Source of the DNA: Chromatiales bacterium 21-64-14
GTDB taxonomy: Bacteria > Pseudomonadota > Gammaproteobacteria > 21-64-14
Direction of reading: 5' to 3'
Assembly (NCBI GenBank): GCA_002255365.1
Contig: NCBI01000020.1
Span: forward strand, 1-49,730
Length of the DNA stretch: 49,730 bases
In this document: piece by piece, positions 7,950-16,682 of the stretch
Position numbering within the stretch: position 1 is the first letter of the stretch
How the letters are laid out: each line of letters starts with the position of its first letter
The notes under the pieces: generated by a model
What the model was told of the DNA's origin: nothing
The model's input: only the letters and a program-made list of their open reading frames with translations
Database searches by the model: none
Made by a program: the position numbers and the translations under genes

Positions 7950-9062
7950 CTAGGGGGAAGTAGTCAGGCGCACGTCGGTGGGTATCGGGGGCGCGGACGC
8001 GGCGGGGACGGCACTAACCACAAAGGTCCCGCTGACGGTGTTCCAGCCGTCATAGGGGCCGGTGCCTGAGAAGACCATGACGAAGCTGCGCCCGTCGGGG
8101 CTCAACCACTTCTGCGGAAAGCTGAAGCCGAACTTCGGCTGATTGTCGATCCATTGCGCGTAGTAGGCGACCGTGGTCCAGGGTCCCCAGGGCTCTGGGG
8201 CATCGAAAATTCCCCAGGATCCGTCCCAGCTGTGCCAAGTCGTGAGCAGATAGCGCTTAATGCCGGGATCGTAGTCTACGCGTACTGCCCAGCCTACACC
8301 GTTAGGGTCGCTGAACACGGGTTTGCGCGCGTTTATGGCCGTTGTCCAGATGGGGTTGCCGCTGGCGTCCAGGCCCGCGAAGTATTCGTAGGCACTCCGG
8401 TTCATGACCTGGTCCTTCGGTACCCGGGCCATGGCGATGGTGTTGGTGCGCCATACGTTGTCGTGGGTGGCGCGCTTGTCTTGCGAGTAGGCGTAGACGT
8501 AGCTGTCGCGTGCCCCTTGGTAATCCTTGCCGAAGTTCAGGAAGCTCATGTCGCTGAAGGCACCGTCCGGCTCGTCGAAGTCCCAGCTGGTCAGTGAGTT
8601 GAACTGCCAGGTCTGACCGTGGTCAGTAGAGCGCGCGAGCTTCAGTTTGAGCCATTGATCCTGCAGCTCCAGGGTCATGTATAACACGCCGTTGACTGAT
8701 AGCATGCCGCCCGCCTTGCCGACGAAGGTAGCCGACGTGAGCGCGCTCACGCCACCAAATACATTCGTGGCGCTGAGGCTGCTGGGTGTCCCAGTGATGC
8801 GCGCGAACCCGATACTCACACGTCCTAGGCTGTTGGTACCACCGAAACCGCCCCCGTCGCCCCAGGAGGTGTACAGATTGCCGTCGTCCGCCCAGGTGAC
8901 CGGCCAGAGGTCGCTACCCGGGGCGGCACTGCGCAGACTGGAGAAGTCCCAGTTGACGCTGGTGACAACGGGGCTGGGCGCGTACGGGGGCGAGGCGGCG
9001 AATGCCGCTGTGCAAACGCCGCAGACTGCGGCGAATGTGACGGCCCGGATCAGATTCTGCAA
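7950..9062 (-). CDS. Secreted beta-propeller protein (DUF4185/sialidase-like)
   Basis: Predicted exported protein of about 370 residues. From the TTG at 9062 (GGGGAG nine bases upstream) it begins MQNLIRA, followed by a hydrophobic stretch and an Ala-x-Ala site (AAFAASPP), a normal Sec signal peptide; an in-frame GTG at 9119 would add a long polar N-tail and has no ribosome-binding site. The mature part is rich in aromatic residues and blade-like repeats: WADDGNLYTSWGDGGGFGG, KLARSTDHGQTWQ (an Asp-box-like S-x-D-x-G-x-T-W), RYLLTTWHSWDGSWGIFDA and EPWGPWTTV. These resemble glycoside-hydrolase-like propellers (GH33/GH43/DUF4185). Catalytic residues cannot be assigned. It lies 43 bases downstream of the large modular lipoprotein gene and is likely co-transcribed with it, suggesting a surface pair that binds or trims a carbohydrate (inference). 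Confidence 0.75.
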   Translation of the reverse strand: MQNLIRAVTFAAVCGVCTAAFAASPPYAPSPVVTSVNWDFSSLRSAAPGSDLWPVTWADDGNLYTSWGDGGGFGGTNSLGRVSIGFARITGTPSSLSATNVFGGVSALTSATFVGKAGGMLSVNGVLYMTLELQDQWLKLKLARSTDHGQTWQFNSLTSWDFDEPDGAFSDMSFLNFGKDYQGARDSYVYAYSQDKRATHDNVWRTNTIAMARVPKDQVMNRSAYEYFAGLDASGNPIWTTAINARKPVFSDPNGVGWAVRVDYDPGIKRYLLTTWHSWDGSWGIFDAPEPWGPWTTVAYYAQWIDNQPKFGFSFPQKWLSPDGRSFVMVFSGTGPYDGWNTVSGTFVVSAVPAASAPPIPTDVRLTTSP

Positions 9063-9105
9063 GCGCTGTGTCTCCCCGCGATTCCCTGGCTTGCGCCGTG
9101 CCAGA

Positions 9106-11199
9106 TCATAGGCCGGCACACACGGGCGCTGAGTATCCTGACTCGCCTGTATTGTTATACGCCGTCACCCGGAAACACACTTGGTCACCGGTCCGCAGCC
9201 GCAGGTCGTTCCAAGCGTTGAACTTCACGCTGGGGGCTGAGGCATTGAAGCCAGTGGAGCCCGTGGTGAGGTCTGTGACCCGCTGGGTCGCGGTAGTGGC
9301 CGTGCTTCCATAGTACACCCGGTAGCCCTGCACCGCTTGGGCGCTCGGGTCCCACGCCAAGGTCAAGGTCGCGGTAGCGCAGGTGGTGCAGTTGACGGTG
9401 ACGGTGACGGTGGCGGTCGCCATGTCGCCGTTTGCATCCGTGACCTTGTAGGTAAAGAGGTCCTGCCCCGCGAAATCGGTTGCGGGAGTGTAGGTAATGG
9501 ACTGGTCGGCATTGATGGTGGCGCTACCGTGGGACGGGCTGCCCATCAGGCTCAAGGTGATCGGGACATCCTGAAGGCCGGAGTCGTTGGCCAGCACGTT
9601 GATCGTGATCGGCGTATTGAGGCCGGTGGTGGTGGTGTCATTTGCGGCCACGGGGATGTGGTTCACGGCGGGTGGCGGGGTCGTGCCGCCGCCCGTGGGG
9701 ATGGGTGTCGGCGTCGGGGCCGGCGTCGGCGTCGGCGTCGGCGTCGGGGCCGGGGCCGGGGCCGGGGCCGGGGCCGGGGCCGGAATTGAGTTCACGGTCA
9801 CGGCTACCGACCGGGCGGTGCTGCCACCTGCGCCGTTGCAGGTCAGGGTGTAGGTGGCAGTGGCGCCCAGAGCGCCGGTGCCCGTGCTGCCCACCGCGGC
9901 GCGGGCCCCGGACCAGGCGCCGGCCGCGGTGCAGGAGGTGGCCCCCGAAGCGGACCACGTCAAGGTCGCGGAGCCGCCCGCGGTCACCGCGGTCGGCGTC
10001 ACGGACAGGGCGACCTGGGGCGCGGGTACGGTGAGGGGAGCCGCGGCCGCGGTGTTGATGGCGTCGAGGGTATTCTGGGAAGCGCCGGCCACTTGGACGA
10101 TTGCGTTGGCTAATGCTGTGTCTACGCCCGCGGGCAGGGCCGCGGCGACCTGCTGGGGCGTTGCGCCTGCCGGCAGGCCCTGAAGGGCCGTTTCCAGGGT
10201 GCCCAATATGGGAGCCGAAGAGACCGCCCGGGCGGCGCGCACCGCGCGTTGGGCCTCGGCCAGAATTCCATCCGTGGTGGCCACGTTAGTGATCACCACG
10301 GACGCCGGCGCCGATGGCATGGTGAGTCGCAGGGCGTTGTCGAGGGCCGGCATCGCATTGACCCCATCGACCTGAAGCTGATTCGACAAGGTTTGCACCA
10401 GGATCTGGGCAGATACCACGTTGGCGGTGGCCGAGATCCGGGGATTGACACCGGCAGGTCCGCGGCCGTCCAGGCTCCCGTCCGCGGCATCCGCGGCCAA
10501 GGCCTGCGCGATCTCGTCCTGGCTGGCGGTCATCCCGCCGACCTGGAGGGCCTGTTGAGTACCCTTGATCAGCTCCGCTACCGCTTGGTTGGCTCGCAGC
10601 ACGCCGGCCACGTTCAGCGGGGTCACCGGAGTGGAAACGGGGTCCGCGACCTGGGCGGGATCCAGGCCGAAATTCAGCGCTTGCAGGACGCCCTGACGCG
10701 CCTGGGTCAGGTTGGCAGCCGTCAGGCCACCCGGCAGAGCCTCGGCGGCCCGCACAATAAAGGTAGTGATGGGGTTGAGGTTGGCAGTGCGCTGGTCCGC
10801 GGACATTGCAGCGGACATCAGGGTGAATCCCGGCGCCGTCTGACTCACCATGTCGGTGCCGCCGAGGGCGGTGATCCGGATCGGGTAGACGGTTCCGGTA
10901 GGAATAGTAACGGTATATTTGGCGGTGGAATCGCTGAGCGTCTGGGCCGAATGTGCGCCCGAGGCGTCGGTCACCGTGACGGTCGCGCTTTGCACCGGTC
11001 CGTCCCCGACGCTACCGCCGATCTGGGTGGGGGCCAGGGTGGGTCCGGTGCCGGGGCCGCCACCACTGGGTACGCAGGCGGATGTTAAGAACGTTATTGA
11101 TATCAATAGTATAAAATAAATATCTTGTCTCAGGGCGCGACCTGTTGGGGGAGGCACGCGGCGCGTTGCCGGCTTTCCGTTCGATCCCAGGGGATTCAT
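9106..11199 (-). CDS. Large modular surface lipoprotein with Big-type and fibronectin-III-like domains
   Basis: Predicted lipoprotein of 697 residues. A signal segment (DIYFILLISITF) ends in the lipobox LTSAC at Cys42. It is followed by a Gly-rich linker, a small beta domain with the carboxypeptidase-regulatory look (VGDGPVQSATVTVTDASG...YTVTIPTG), a long Ala-rich helical region (about 130-385), an Ig-like domain (VALSVTPTAVTAGGSATLTW), a Pro-Ala/Pro-Thr hinge (about 473-500), a Big_9/cadherin-like domain (AANDTTTTGLNTPITINVLA and FTYKVTDANGD) and a C-terminal fibronectin-III-like domain (LAWDPSAQAVQGYRVYYGS). This layout suits a cell-surface adhesion or substrate-binding role. The hinge is coded by hexanucleotide repeats. 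The signal-peptide segment is oddly AT-rich against the rest of the gene. It precedes the secreted propeller gene on the same strand. Function is inferred from architecture only. Confidence 0.8.
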   Translation of the reverse strand: MNPLGSNGKPATRRVPPPTGRALRQDIYFILLISITFLTSACVPSGGGPGTGPTLAPTQIGGSVGDGPVQSATVTVTDASGAHSAQTLSDSTAKYTVTIPTGTVYPIRITALGGTDMVSQTAPGFTLMSAAMSADQRTANLNPITTFIVRAAEALPGGLTAANLTQARQGVLQALNFGLDPAQVADPVSTPVTPLNVAGVLRANQAVAELIKGTQQALQVGGMTASQDEIAQALAADAADGSLDGRGPAGVNPRISATANVVSAQILVQTLSNQLQVDGVNAMPALDNALRLTMPSAPASVVITNVATTDGILAEAQRAVRAARAVSSAPILGTLETALQGLPAGATPQQVAAALPAGVDTALANAIVQVAGASQNTLDAINTAAAAPLTVPAPQVALSVTPTAVTAGGSATLTWSASGATSCTAAGAWSGARAAVGSTGTGALGATATYTLTCNGAGGSTARSVAVTVNSIPAPAPAPAPAPAPTPTPTPTPAPTPTPIPTGGGTTPPPAVNHIPVAANDTTTTGLNTPITINVLANDSGLQDVPITLSLMGSPSHGSATINADQSITYTPATDFAGQDLFTYKVTDANGDMATATVTVTVNCTTCATATLTLAWDPSAQAVQGYRVYYGSTATTATQRVTDLTTGSTGFNASAPSVKFNAWNDLRLRTGDQVCFRVTAYNNTGESGYSAPVCAGL
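9716..9781 (+). repeat. Hexanucleotide repeat tract coding the Pro-rich hinge
   Basis: On the plus strand, one GGGGCC unit (9716-9721) is followed by four GGCGTC units (9722-9745) and six consecutive GGGGCC units (9746-9781). On the coding (minus) strand these give alternating Pro-Ala and Pro-Thr/Asp-free Pro-rich residues of the hinge. The unit length is a multiple of three, so slippage would lengthen or shorten the hinge in frame. Six GGGG runs with two-base spacers could also fold as a G-quadruplex on the template strand. Confidence 0.9.
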
Positions 11200-11361
11200 G
11201 GCAGGCGTTCGACCTCATGGTCGGTAGGATGGCAGGGGCCAGGGTTTGCCGGCCGGACGAGAGTCATCATAGAGACGATCGGTGTTGGTGTTTGGGAGGG
11301 TGTTCACAAATCCTGTCATTGCCGGGCCGACGGGATTCGGGGTGCGGGATTACCACCCGCG
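11200..11361. other. Intergenic DNA before the rimP promoter
   Basis: This is the first part of the 444-base gap between the divergent lipoprotein gene and rimP. It has a short GCGGG/CCCGC hairpin (about 11344-11360) just upstream of the promoter. I looked for the initiator tRNA gene that often precedes rimP-nusA in Gammaproteobacteria and did not find one. Confidence 0.35.
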
Positions 11362-11390
11362 TTGAACCCGAGCCGCTGGTTGTGTAAAAT
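11362..11390 (+). promoter_or_regulatory. Sigma70-type promoter of the rimP-nusA-infB operon
   Basis: TTGAAC (11362-11367) and TAAAAT (11385-11390) are separated by exactly 17 bases, close to the consensus TTGACA-17-TATAAT. Transcription would begin near 11397, giving an untranslated leader of about 245 bases before rimP that contains two terminator-like hairpins. Confidence 0.7.
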
Positions 11391-11478
11391 CCGTACACCG
11401 AAGCGGGGCTAGCAAGCGGATTGGGGCGGTCTGAACGACGTTCCGGTTTCCCGCGACCATCTAGAGGTAGACGGTGGC

Positions 11479-11501
11479 AGGCCCCGGTGAGGGCCTTTTT
11501 T
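11479..11501 (+). terminator. Intrinsic terminator/attenuator about 80 bases after the promoter
   Basis: AGGCCC (11479-11484) and GGGCCT (11491-11496) form a six-base stem with loop CGGTGA, directly followed by a T run. It lies about 80 bases after the predicted transcription start and points in the same direction, so transcripts ending here would be roughly 100 nt. It could define a small RNA or act as a first attenuator of the operon. Confidence 0.65.
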
Positions 11502-11602
11502 GCGCCCGTGTCTTTCGCAGGGGCGCAGCCCGCGGGGACGCGTGTGGAGTGCGGTGTCGGCGGTTTTGTAGCGTAAGCCGATTTAGGGTGTTGGGTTTTT
11601 GG

Positions 11603-11625
11603 AGTGGGCCTCGTGCCCACTTTTT
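11603..11625 (+). terminator. rimP leader hairpin (attenuator)
   Basis: AGTGGGC (11603-11609) pairs perfectly with GCCCACT (11615-11621) across loop CTCGT, followed by TTTTG. The hairpin ends about 20 bases before rimP. A terminator-like hairpin at this place is the known rimP-leader motif of Gammaproteobacteria, thought to attenuate the rimP-nusA-infB operon. Sequence and placement are seen directly; the regulatory role follows from that family. Confidence 0.75.
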
Positions 11626-11643
11626 GTTTGCGGGGTCGTGAGG

Positions 11644-12099
11644 GTGCGCGGCGCAACGAATGACTTGCAGCAACTGCTGGAGCCGGTGGTCGGCACCATG
11701 GGCTACGAACTGCTGGGAGTGGAAGTTCACCCGCACGGTGGTGGTACGCTGCTGCGGCTCTACATTGATCAGACTACCGGCATCACCTTGAGGGACTGCC
11801 AGCGGGTGAGCGAACAGGTAAGTGGGGTATTGGACGTGGAAGAGCCTATCGTCGGGCACTATGTTCTGGAGGTGTCGTCGCCGGGAGTGGACCGGCCGTT
11901 GTTCAACGCACCTCAGTTCGCACGCCACGCCGGCAGCCGCGTTCGGATCCAAGTGGAGGCCGCGCTCGATGGGCGGCGCAAGTTCACCGGCCGTCTGCTG
12001 GGTATGCGTGACGACCAGGTGGTGATCGAGGAAGACGGGAACGAGATCGGCATACCGTTGGAGCAGATCGAGAAGGCGCGTCTGGTTCCGGAGCGGTAG
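11644..12099 (+). CDS. rimP: Ribosome maturation factor RimP
   Basis: RimP of 151 residues, the family's usual length, needed for maturation of the 30S subunit. The N-terminal domain shows LLEPVVGTMGYELLGVEV and LRLYIDQ, followed by TLRDCQRVSEQVSGVLDVE and the family signature LEVSSPGVDRPL; the C-terminal SH3-like barrel begins near GSRVRIQVE and ends with IPLEQIEKARLVPE. The frame is open upstream to 11599, through the leader hairpin, so I place the start at a GTG: 11644, eight bases after GGGG, is preferred over the GTG at 11638. First gene of the rimP-nusA-infB-rbfA-truB-rpsO-pnp cluster. Confidence 0.95.
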   Translation: MRGATNDLQQLLEPVVGTMGYELLGVEVHPHGGGTLLRLYIDQTTGITLRDCQRVSEQVSGVLDVEEPIVGHYVLEVSSPGVDRPLFNAPQFARHAGSRVRIQVEAALDGRRKFTGRLLGMRDDQVVIEEDGNEIGIPLEQIEKARLVPER

Positions 12100-12123
12100 A
12101 CGAGTGGTTCGGAGGTCGTGGTC

Positions 12124-13629
12124 ATGAACAAAGAAGTACTGCTGGTCGTGGACGCCGTCTCCAATGAGAAGGGTGTTGGCAAGGAGGTCATCTTCGAGGC
12201 CATCGAAGCCGCGCTCGCCTCGGCGACCAAGAAGCGCTACGGCGGGGAGATCGAGGTGCGTGTCGCCATTGACCGGGATACCGGCAATTACAGCACGTTC
12301 CGCTGTTGGGCGGTTCTTGATGACGGCGCCGAGATCGAGCAGCCCGAGGCCCAGCTCCCGCTGACAGAGGCCCGTGGGCGTGATTCACAGGTGGAAGTGG
12401 GGCAGTTCATAGAAGAGCCGCTGGAATCGATTACTTTCGGCCGCATCGCCGCCCAGACCGCGAAGCAGGTCATCGTTCAGAAGGTCCGCGAGGCGGAGCG
12501 TGCGCAGGTCGTGGAGTCGTATAAGGACCGCACCGGAGAACTGGTGAGTGGGATCGTCAAACGCATGGAGCGCGGCGGGGTGGTTCTGGACCTGGGGAGC
12601 AACGCGGAAGCATTGATTCCCCGCGAGGAGATGATTCCTCGGGAGGCTCTGCGTCCGGGTGACCGGGTGCGGGGGTTTCTATATGAGGTTCATCCAGAGC
12701 CGCGTGGGCCACAGCTGTTCGTCAGCCGTACCCGTTCTGAACTGCTGCTGGAATTGTTCAAGCTGGAGGTGCCGGAAGTCGGGCAAGGCCTGATCGATAT
12801 CATGGCGGCGGCTCGCGATCCGGGCCTGCGGGCGAAGATCGCGGTGCGTTCCAACGATGCGCGGATCGATCCGGTAGGCGCCTGCGTGGGTATGCGGGGT
12901 TCCCGGGTCCAGACGGTGTCCAATGAGCTCACGGGGGAACGTATCGACATCATCCTGTGGAATGAGAATCCGGCGCAATTCGTGATCAACGCCATGTCGC
13001 CGGCGGAAGTGCTATCGATAGTCGTTGATGAAGATTCGCACAGCATGGACATCGCGGTGGCGGAGGACCGGCTCGCGCAGAGCATAGGCCGCGGGGGTCA
13101 GAACGTCCGGCTCGCCAGCCAGCTTACCGGTTGGGAACTCAACGTAATGAGCGAAACCCAGGCCGAGGAGAAGAGCGAGGCTGAGGGGCAGGCACTACAG
13201 AAGATGTTCATGGACCAACTCGACGTGGACGAAGAAGTGGCCGTTATCCTTGTGCAGGAGGGTTTCTCCAGCATCGAGGAGGTCGCTTATGTGCCGGCCG
13301 GAGAGTTGGTCAACATCGAGGAGTTCGATGAGACGATCGTGGAAGAGCTGCGCAACCGCGCTCGAGACGTTCTGCTGATCAAGGCGATTGCCGACGAAGA
13401 GAAGTTGAGCGCGGTGGAACCGGCGCAGGATCTGCTCGAGATGGACGGCATGGATCGTGAGCTGGCTTATCGGCTCGCCAGCGGCGGGGTGGTGACGATG
13501 GAGGATCTGGCCGAGCAGTCCGTCGACGAGTTGAAGGATCTCGCCGGCGTGGAAGATGAGCGGGCCGCGCACCTTATTATGACCGCGCGTGCGCCCTGGT
13601 TCGAGAACGAGCAGCAGCAACAGAACTGA
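12124..13629 (+). CDS. nusA: Transcription termination/antitermination factor NusA
   Basis: NusA of 501 residues, binding RNA polymerase to modulate pausing, intrinsic termination and antitermination. In order: the N-terminal RNAP-binding domain ([18 protein letters not shown]), S1 domain around residues 135-200 ([20 protein letters not shown]), KH1 and KH2 (about 205-345; [10 protein letters not shown] and the [11 protein letters not shown] loop), and two acidic repeats at the C terminus ([18 protein letters not shown] and [18 protein letters not shown]), as in E. coli. Start ATG at 12124, eight bases after GGAGG; an in-frame GTG lies two codons earlier. It follows rimP by 24 bases and precedes infB by 14, a normal operon spacing. 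Confidence 0.98.
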   Translation: MNKEVLLVVDAVSNEKGVGKEVIFEAIEAALASATKKRYGGEIEVRVAIDRDTGNYSTFRCWAVLDDGAEIEQPEAQLPLTEARGRDSQVEVGQFIEEPLESITFGRIAAQTAKQVIVQKVREAERAQVVESYKDRTGELVSGIVKRMERGGVVLDLGSNAEALIPREEMIPREALRPGDRVRGFLYEVHPEPRGPQLFVSRTRSELLLELFKLEVPEVGQGLIDIMAAARDPGLRAKIAVRSNDARIDPVGACVGMRGSRVQTVSNELTGERIDIILWNENPAQFVINAMSPAEVLSIVVDEDSHSMDIAVAEDRLAQSIGRGGQNVRLASQLTGWELNVMSETQAEEKSEAEGQALQKMFMDQLDVDEEVAVILVQEGFSSIEEVAYVPAGELVNIEEFDETIVEELRNRARDVLLIKAIADEEKLSAVEPAQDLLEMDGMDRELAYRLASGGVVTMEDLAEQSVDELKDLAGVEDERAAHLIMTARAPWFENEQQQQN

Positions 13630-13643
13630 GATCGAGGATCGTT

Positions 13644-16142
13644 ATGCCGGAGGTTACCGTAAAGCAGTTCGCCGAGGTGGTCGGGATACCCGTCGAGCGC
13701 CTGCTGGATCAGTTGGGCGAGGCGGGCCTGCCGATCTCTACCCCGGATGAGACCATCAGTGACAAAGACAAGGTGCGCCTTCTGACTTTCCTGCGGGAGG
13801 TGCATGGCAAAACCTCCGTGGTCGCCGCGGAACCGAAGAAGGTCACGCTCAAGCGCAAGGTGCAGAGCGAGTTGCGGCTCAGCAGCGGTGGGCAGGGGCG
13901 CGGTGCCACCAAGACGGTGGTCAACGTCGAAGTCCGTCAGAAACGAACCTACATCAAACGCAGCGAGATCCTGAAGGACGAAGCCAAGCGGCGCGAGGAT
14001 GAGGCCGAAGAGCAGGCCCGTCAGGAGCAAGAGCGCGCCGCCGCCGAGCAACGTGCCCAGGCGGAGGCCGAGGCGCTTCGCCAGGAGCTGGAACGCAAAG
14101 CTGCGGAGGAGCAGGCCCGGCTCAAGGCTGAGGAGGAAGCGCGGCTTGCCAGTGAACAGCAGCGGGTGGCCGTGGAGCAGGCGCGTGCGGCGCCCGCCCC
14201 GGCGGCAGCCGCGCCCGAGCGCCCGTCCAAGCGCAAACCGGCCAAGGACGACCGCGAGACCCGTTACGGGCGCCAGGAACTCCACGTTGCGGTGGACAAG
14301 AGCGGGCGGCGCAAGAAGCGCTCCCGGTCCCGGCCCGTGGCCCTGAGCGGTACCGCTCAGCACGGGTTCGAACGTCCGACTGCGCCTATCGTGCGCGAAG
14401 TGACGATTCCGGAGACGATCACCGTTGGTGACCTCGCCCAAAAGATGGCGATCAAGGCGGCGGAACTGATCAAGGTCATGATCGGCATGGGTATCATGGC
14501 GACCATCAACCAGATAATCGACCAGGAAACCGCGGCGCTGGTGGTGGAGGACATCGGCCACAAGCCCAAGTTGCTCAAGGATACCGATCTGGAAGCGGAA
14601 TTGGTGCCGGGGCATCACGCCAACGTCGACGCCGTGTCGCGTCCTCCGGTGGTCACGATTATGGGCCACGTTGACCATGGCAAGACGTCCTTGCTCGATT
14701 ATCTGCGCCGTACCAAGGTGGCGGCGGGTGAGGCGGGTGGGATCACACAGCATATCGGCGCTTACCATGTGCAGACCACCAAGGGTGTGGTCACTTTCCT
14801 GGATACGCCGGGCCACGCGGCGTTTACCGCCATGCGTGCGCGCGGCGCCAAGGTGACCGACATCGTAGTACTGGTGGTGGCTGCTGACGACGGTGTGATG
14901 CCTCAGACCATCGAGGCGATCACGCACGCCAAGGCCGCCGGAGTTCCGATCGTGGTGGCAGTCAACAAGATCGACAAACCGGACGCGGACCCGGATCGTG
15001 TGAAACAGGAGCTTACTCAGCACGCGGTGATCCCGGAAGAATGGGGTGGCGACGCGATGTTTGCCAATGTCTCTGCCAAGACCGGTGACGGGGTGGACGG
15101 CCTGTTGGAATCCATCCTTCTGCAGGCGGAGGTCATGGAGTTGATGGCTGTTGCTGAGGGTCCGGCCAGTGGCGTGGTGCTGGAGTCCAGCCTCGACAAG
15201 GGGCGTGGACCAGTGGCGACGATACTGGTGCAGAGCGGGATACTGCACAAGGGCGACGTGGTGCTATCCGGCAAGGAGTTCGGTCGGGTACGTGCGTTGT
15301 TCGACGAGGCCGGAAAGCCGGTGGACGCAGCTACGCCGTCGATACCGGTGGTGGTACTGGGGCTCTCGGGCCTGCCCAATGCCGGGGACGATGTCACGGT
15401 GGTGTCGGATGAACGTAAGGCCCGCGAAATCGCCTTGTATCGTCAGGGCAAGTACCGTGACGTCAAACTGGCCCGCCAGCACGCCGCCAATCTGGAGGAC
15501 GTGATCTCCCAGATGGGCGAGGGTGAGGCCAGCAGTCTGAATCTGATTATCAAGGCGGACGTGCAAGGTAGCGCGGAGGCGCTTGAGGAAGCGTTGACCC
15601 AGCTGTCCACGGACGAAGTGAAGGTGAAGATCGTCGCCAGCGGCGTGGGGGGCATCACTGAGTCCGATGCCAACTTGGCGGTGGCGTCCAACGCGGTCGT
15701 GGTCGGGTTCAACGTGCGGGCGGACGCCGCAGCGCGCAAGGTTATCGCAGAGGCCGGCGTGGATCTGCGTTATTACAGTGTCATCTACCATGTCATCGAC
15801 GAGGTCAAGCTGGCACTGAGCGGCATGTTGTCCCCGGAGATGCGCGAGCAGATCGTCGGGCTTGCGGAAGTCCGGGACGTGTTCCGGTCATCCAAGATCG
15901 GAGCGGTTGCCGGGTGCATGGTGCTCGAAGGTGTGGTACGTCGCAATAACCCGATCCGGGTGCTGCGGGACAATGTCGTGGTGTTCGAGGGTGAACTGGA
16001 ATCTTTGCGCCGCTTCAAGGATGACGTCAACGAAGTGCGCTCCGGGATGGAGTGCGGAATCGGCGTGCGCAATTACAACGACGTCAAGTCCGGCGATCAG
16101 ATTGAGGTGTACGAGCGTGTGGAGGTGGCCAGGACCGTTTGA
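13644..16142 (+). CDS. infB: Translation initiation factor IF-2
   Basis: IF2 of 832 residues, the GTPase that brings initiator tRNA to the 30S subunit. It starts with an IF2_N winged helix ([18 protein letters not shown]), then a long charged Glu/Ala/Arg-rich coiled-coil linker (about 110-200), a second IF2_N-type segment ([20 protein letters not shown]), and the G domain from about residue 338: G1 [10 protein letters not shown]2 [11 protein letters not shown]3 DTPGHAAF, G4 NKID, G5 SAKTGDGV. The domain II beta barrel and C-terminal fMet-tRNA-binding domain follow ([18 protein letters not shown]). Length and motif order match the gammaproteobacterial long form. Confidence 0.98.
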   Translation: MPEVTVKQFAEVVGIPVERLLDQLGEAGLPISTPDETISDKDKVRLLTFLREVHGKTSVVAAEPKKVTLKRKVQSELRLSSGGQGRGATKTVVNVEVRQKRTYIKRSEILKDEAKRREDEAEEQARQEQERAAAEQRAQAEAEALRQELERKAAEEQARLKAEEEARLASEQQRVAVEQARAAPAPAAAAPERPSKRKPAKDDRETRYGRQELHVAVDKSGRRKKRSRSRPVALSGTAQHGFERPTAPIVREVTIPETITVGDLAQKMAIKAAELIKVMIGMGIMATINQIIDQETAALVVEDIGHKPKLLKDTDLEAELVPGHHANVDAVSRPPVVTIMGHVDHGKTSLLDYLRRTKVAAGEAGGITQHIGAYHVQTTKGVVTFLDTPGHAAFTAMRARGAKVTDIVVLVVAADDGVMPQTIEAITHAKAAGVPIVVAVNKIDKPDADPDRVKQELTQHAVIPEEWGGDAMFANVSAKTGDGVDGLLESILLQAEVMELMAVAEGPASGVVLESSLDKGRGPVATILVQSGILHKGDVVLSGKEFGRVRALFDEAGKPVDAATPSIPVVVLGLSGLPNAGDDVTVVSDERKAREIALYRQGKYRDVKLARQHAANLEDVISQMGEGEASSLNLIIKADVQGSAEALEEALTQLSTDEVKVKIVASGVGGITESDANLAVASNAVVVGFNVRADAAARKVIAEAGVDLRYYSVIYHVIDEVKLALSGMLSPEMREQIVGLAEVRDVFRSSKIGAVAGCMVLEGVVRRNNPIRVLRDNVVVFEGELESLRRFKDDVNEVRSGMECGIGVRNYNDVKSGDQIEVYERVEVARTV

Positions 16143-16234
16143 GGTCGCGCATCGGGCGGTGCATTGCCCCATCATCGGGGCCGTGTCCCGGGTCGATGGC
16201 CGTTCGGATCCCAGCGCCCCACGGACCACAACCC

Positions 16235-16618
16235 ATGCCTAGGGAATTCAGTCGAACCCGGCGCGTTGGCGAGCAGATCCAGCGCGAGCTTTCCGGGATG
16301 ATTCAGCGCGAGGTGAAAGACCCGCGCGTGGGCTGGGTGACGGTTACCGGGGTGGAAGTAAGCCGTGACATGGCCCACGCCCGCGTATATGTATCGGTGC
16401 TGAGTTCCGACCCGGGCCCAGGTCAGGATGTGGGCCAGGTGGTGACCGCGTTGAACCATGCCTCCGGTTTCCTGCGCCGGCGCCTTTCGCAGACGCTGGT
16501 GATGCGTACGATCCCGCAGTTACATTTCCAACATGACGTTTCGATTGAGCGCGGTTCCAGACTCAGTTCCTTGATCGATCAGGCGCTGGCCGAGGACGAG
16601 AAGAAGGGCGGCCGATAA
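16235..16618 (+). CDS. rbfA: 30S ribosome-binding factor RbfA
   Basis: RbfA of 127 residues, a KH-fold cold-shock and 16S rRNA 5'-end maturation factor. Family features: FSRTRRVGEQIQRELSGMIQ, then VKDPRVGWVTVTGVEVSRDM, HARVYVSVL and LRRRLSQTLVMRTIPQLHF, with ERGSRLSSLIDQAL at the C terminus. The open frame extends upstream to 16139, overlapping infB, but similarity begins at MPREFSR, so the ATG at 16235 is chosen although no strong ribosome-binding site precedes it. The 92-base space after infB contains nothing I recognise. Confidence 0.95.
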   Translation: MPREFSRTRRVGEQIQRELSGMIQREVKDPRVGWVTVTGVEVSRDMAHARVYVSVLSSDPGPGQDVGQVVTALNHASGFLRRRLSQTLVMRTIPQLHFQHDVSIERGSRLSSLIDQALAEDEKKGGR

Positions 16619-16682
16619 CGCTGACTGGGAGACCGGTTGGCGAGGCCACAGATGAATGTTAGCGACACGGCAGCGATAGGGA

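Noticed and set aside
9106..9119. Start of the propeller gene at the GTG at 9119, overlapping the lipoprotein gene
   Set aside because: No ribosome-binding site and an overlong N-terminal tail; the TTG at 9062 gives a normal signal peptide with GGGGAG upstream.
11095..11108. Perfect 14-base palindrome TATTGATATCAATA
   Set aside because: It lies inside the signal-peptide codons of the modular lipoprotein (Ile/Leu/Ser-rich), so it may be a coding by-product; no promoter context fits.
11395..11478. Possible initiator tRNA gene before rimP
   Set aside because: The stretch ends in ACCA and has GCGGG/CCCGC pairing, but it is too short for a tRNA and lacks a T-loop and anticodon arm in the right places.
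13467..15248. A 593-codon open frame on the minus strand
   Set aside because: It is antisense to infB and nusA, which are certain; its composition is His/Arg/Leu-rich as expected of a reverse-phase shadow in GC-rich DNA.
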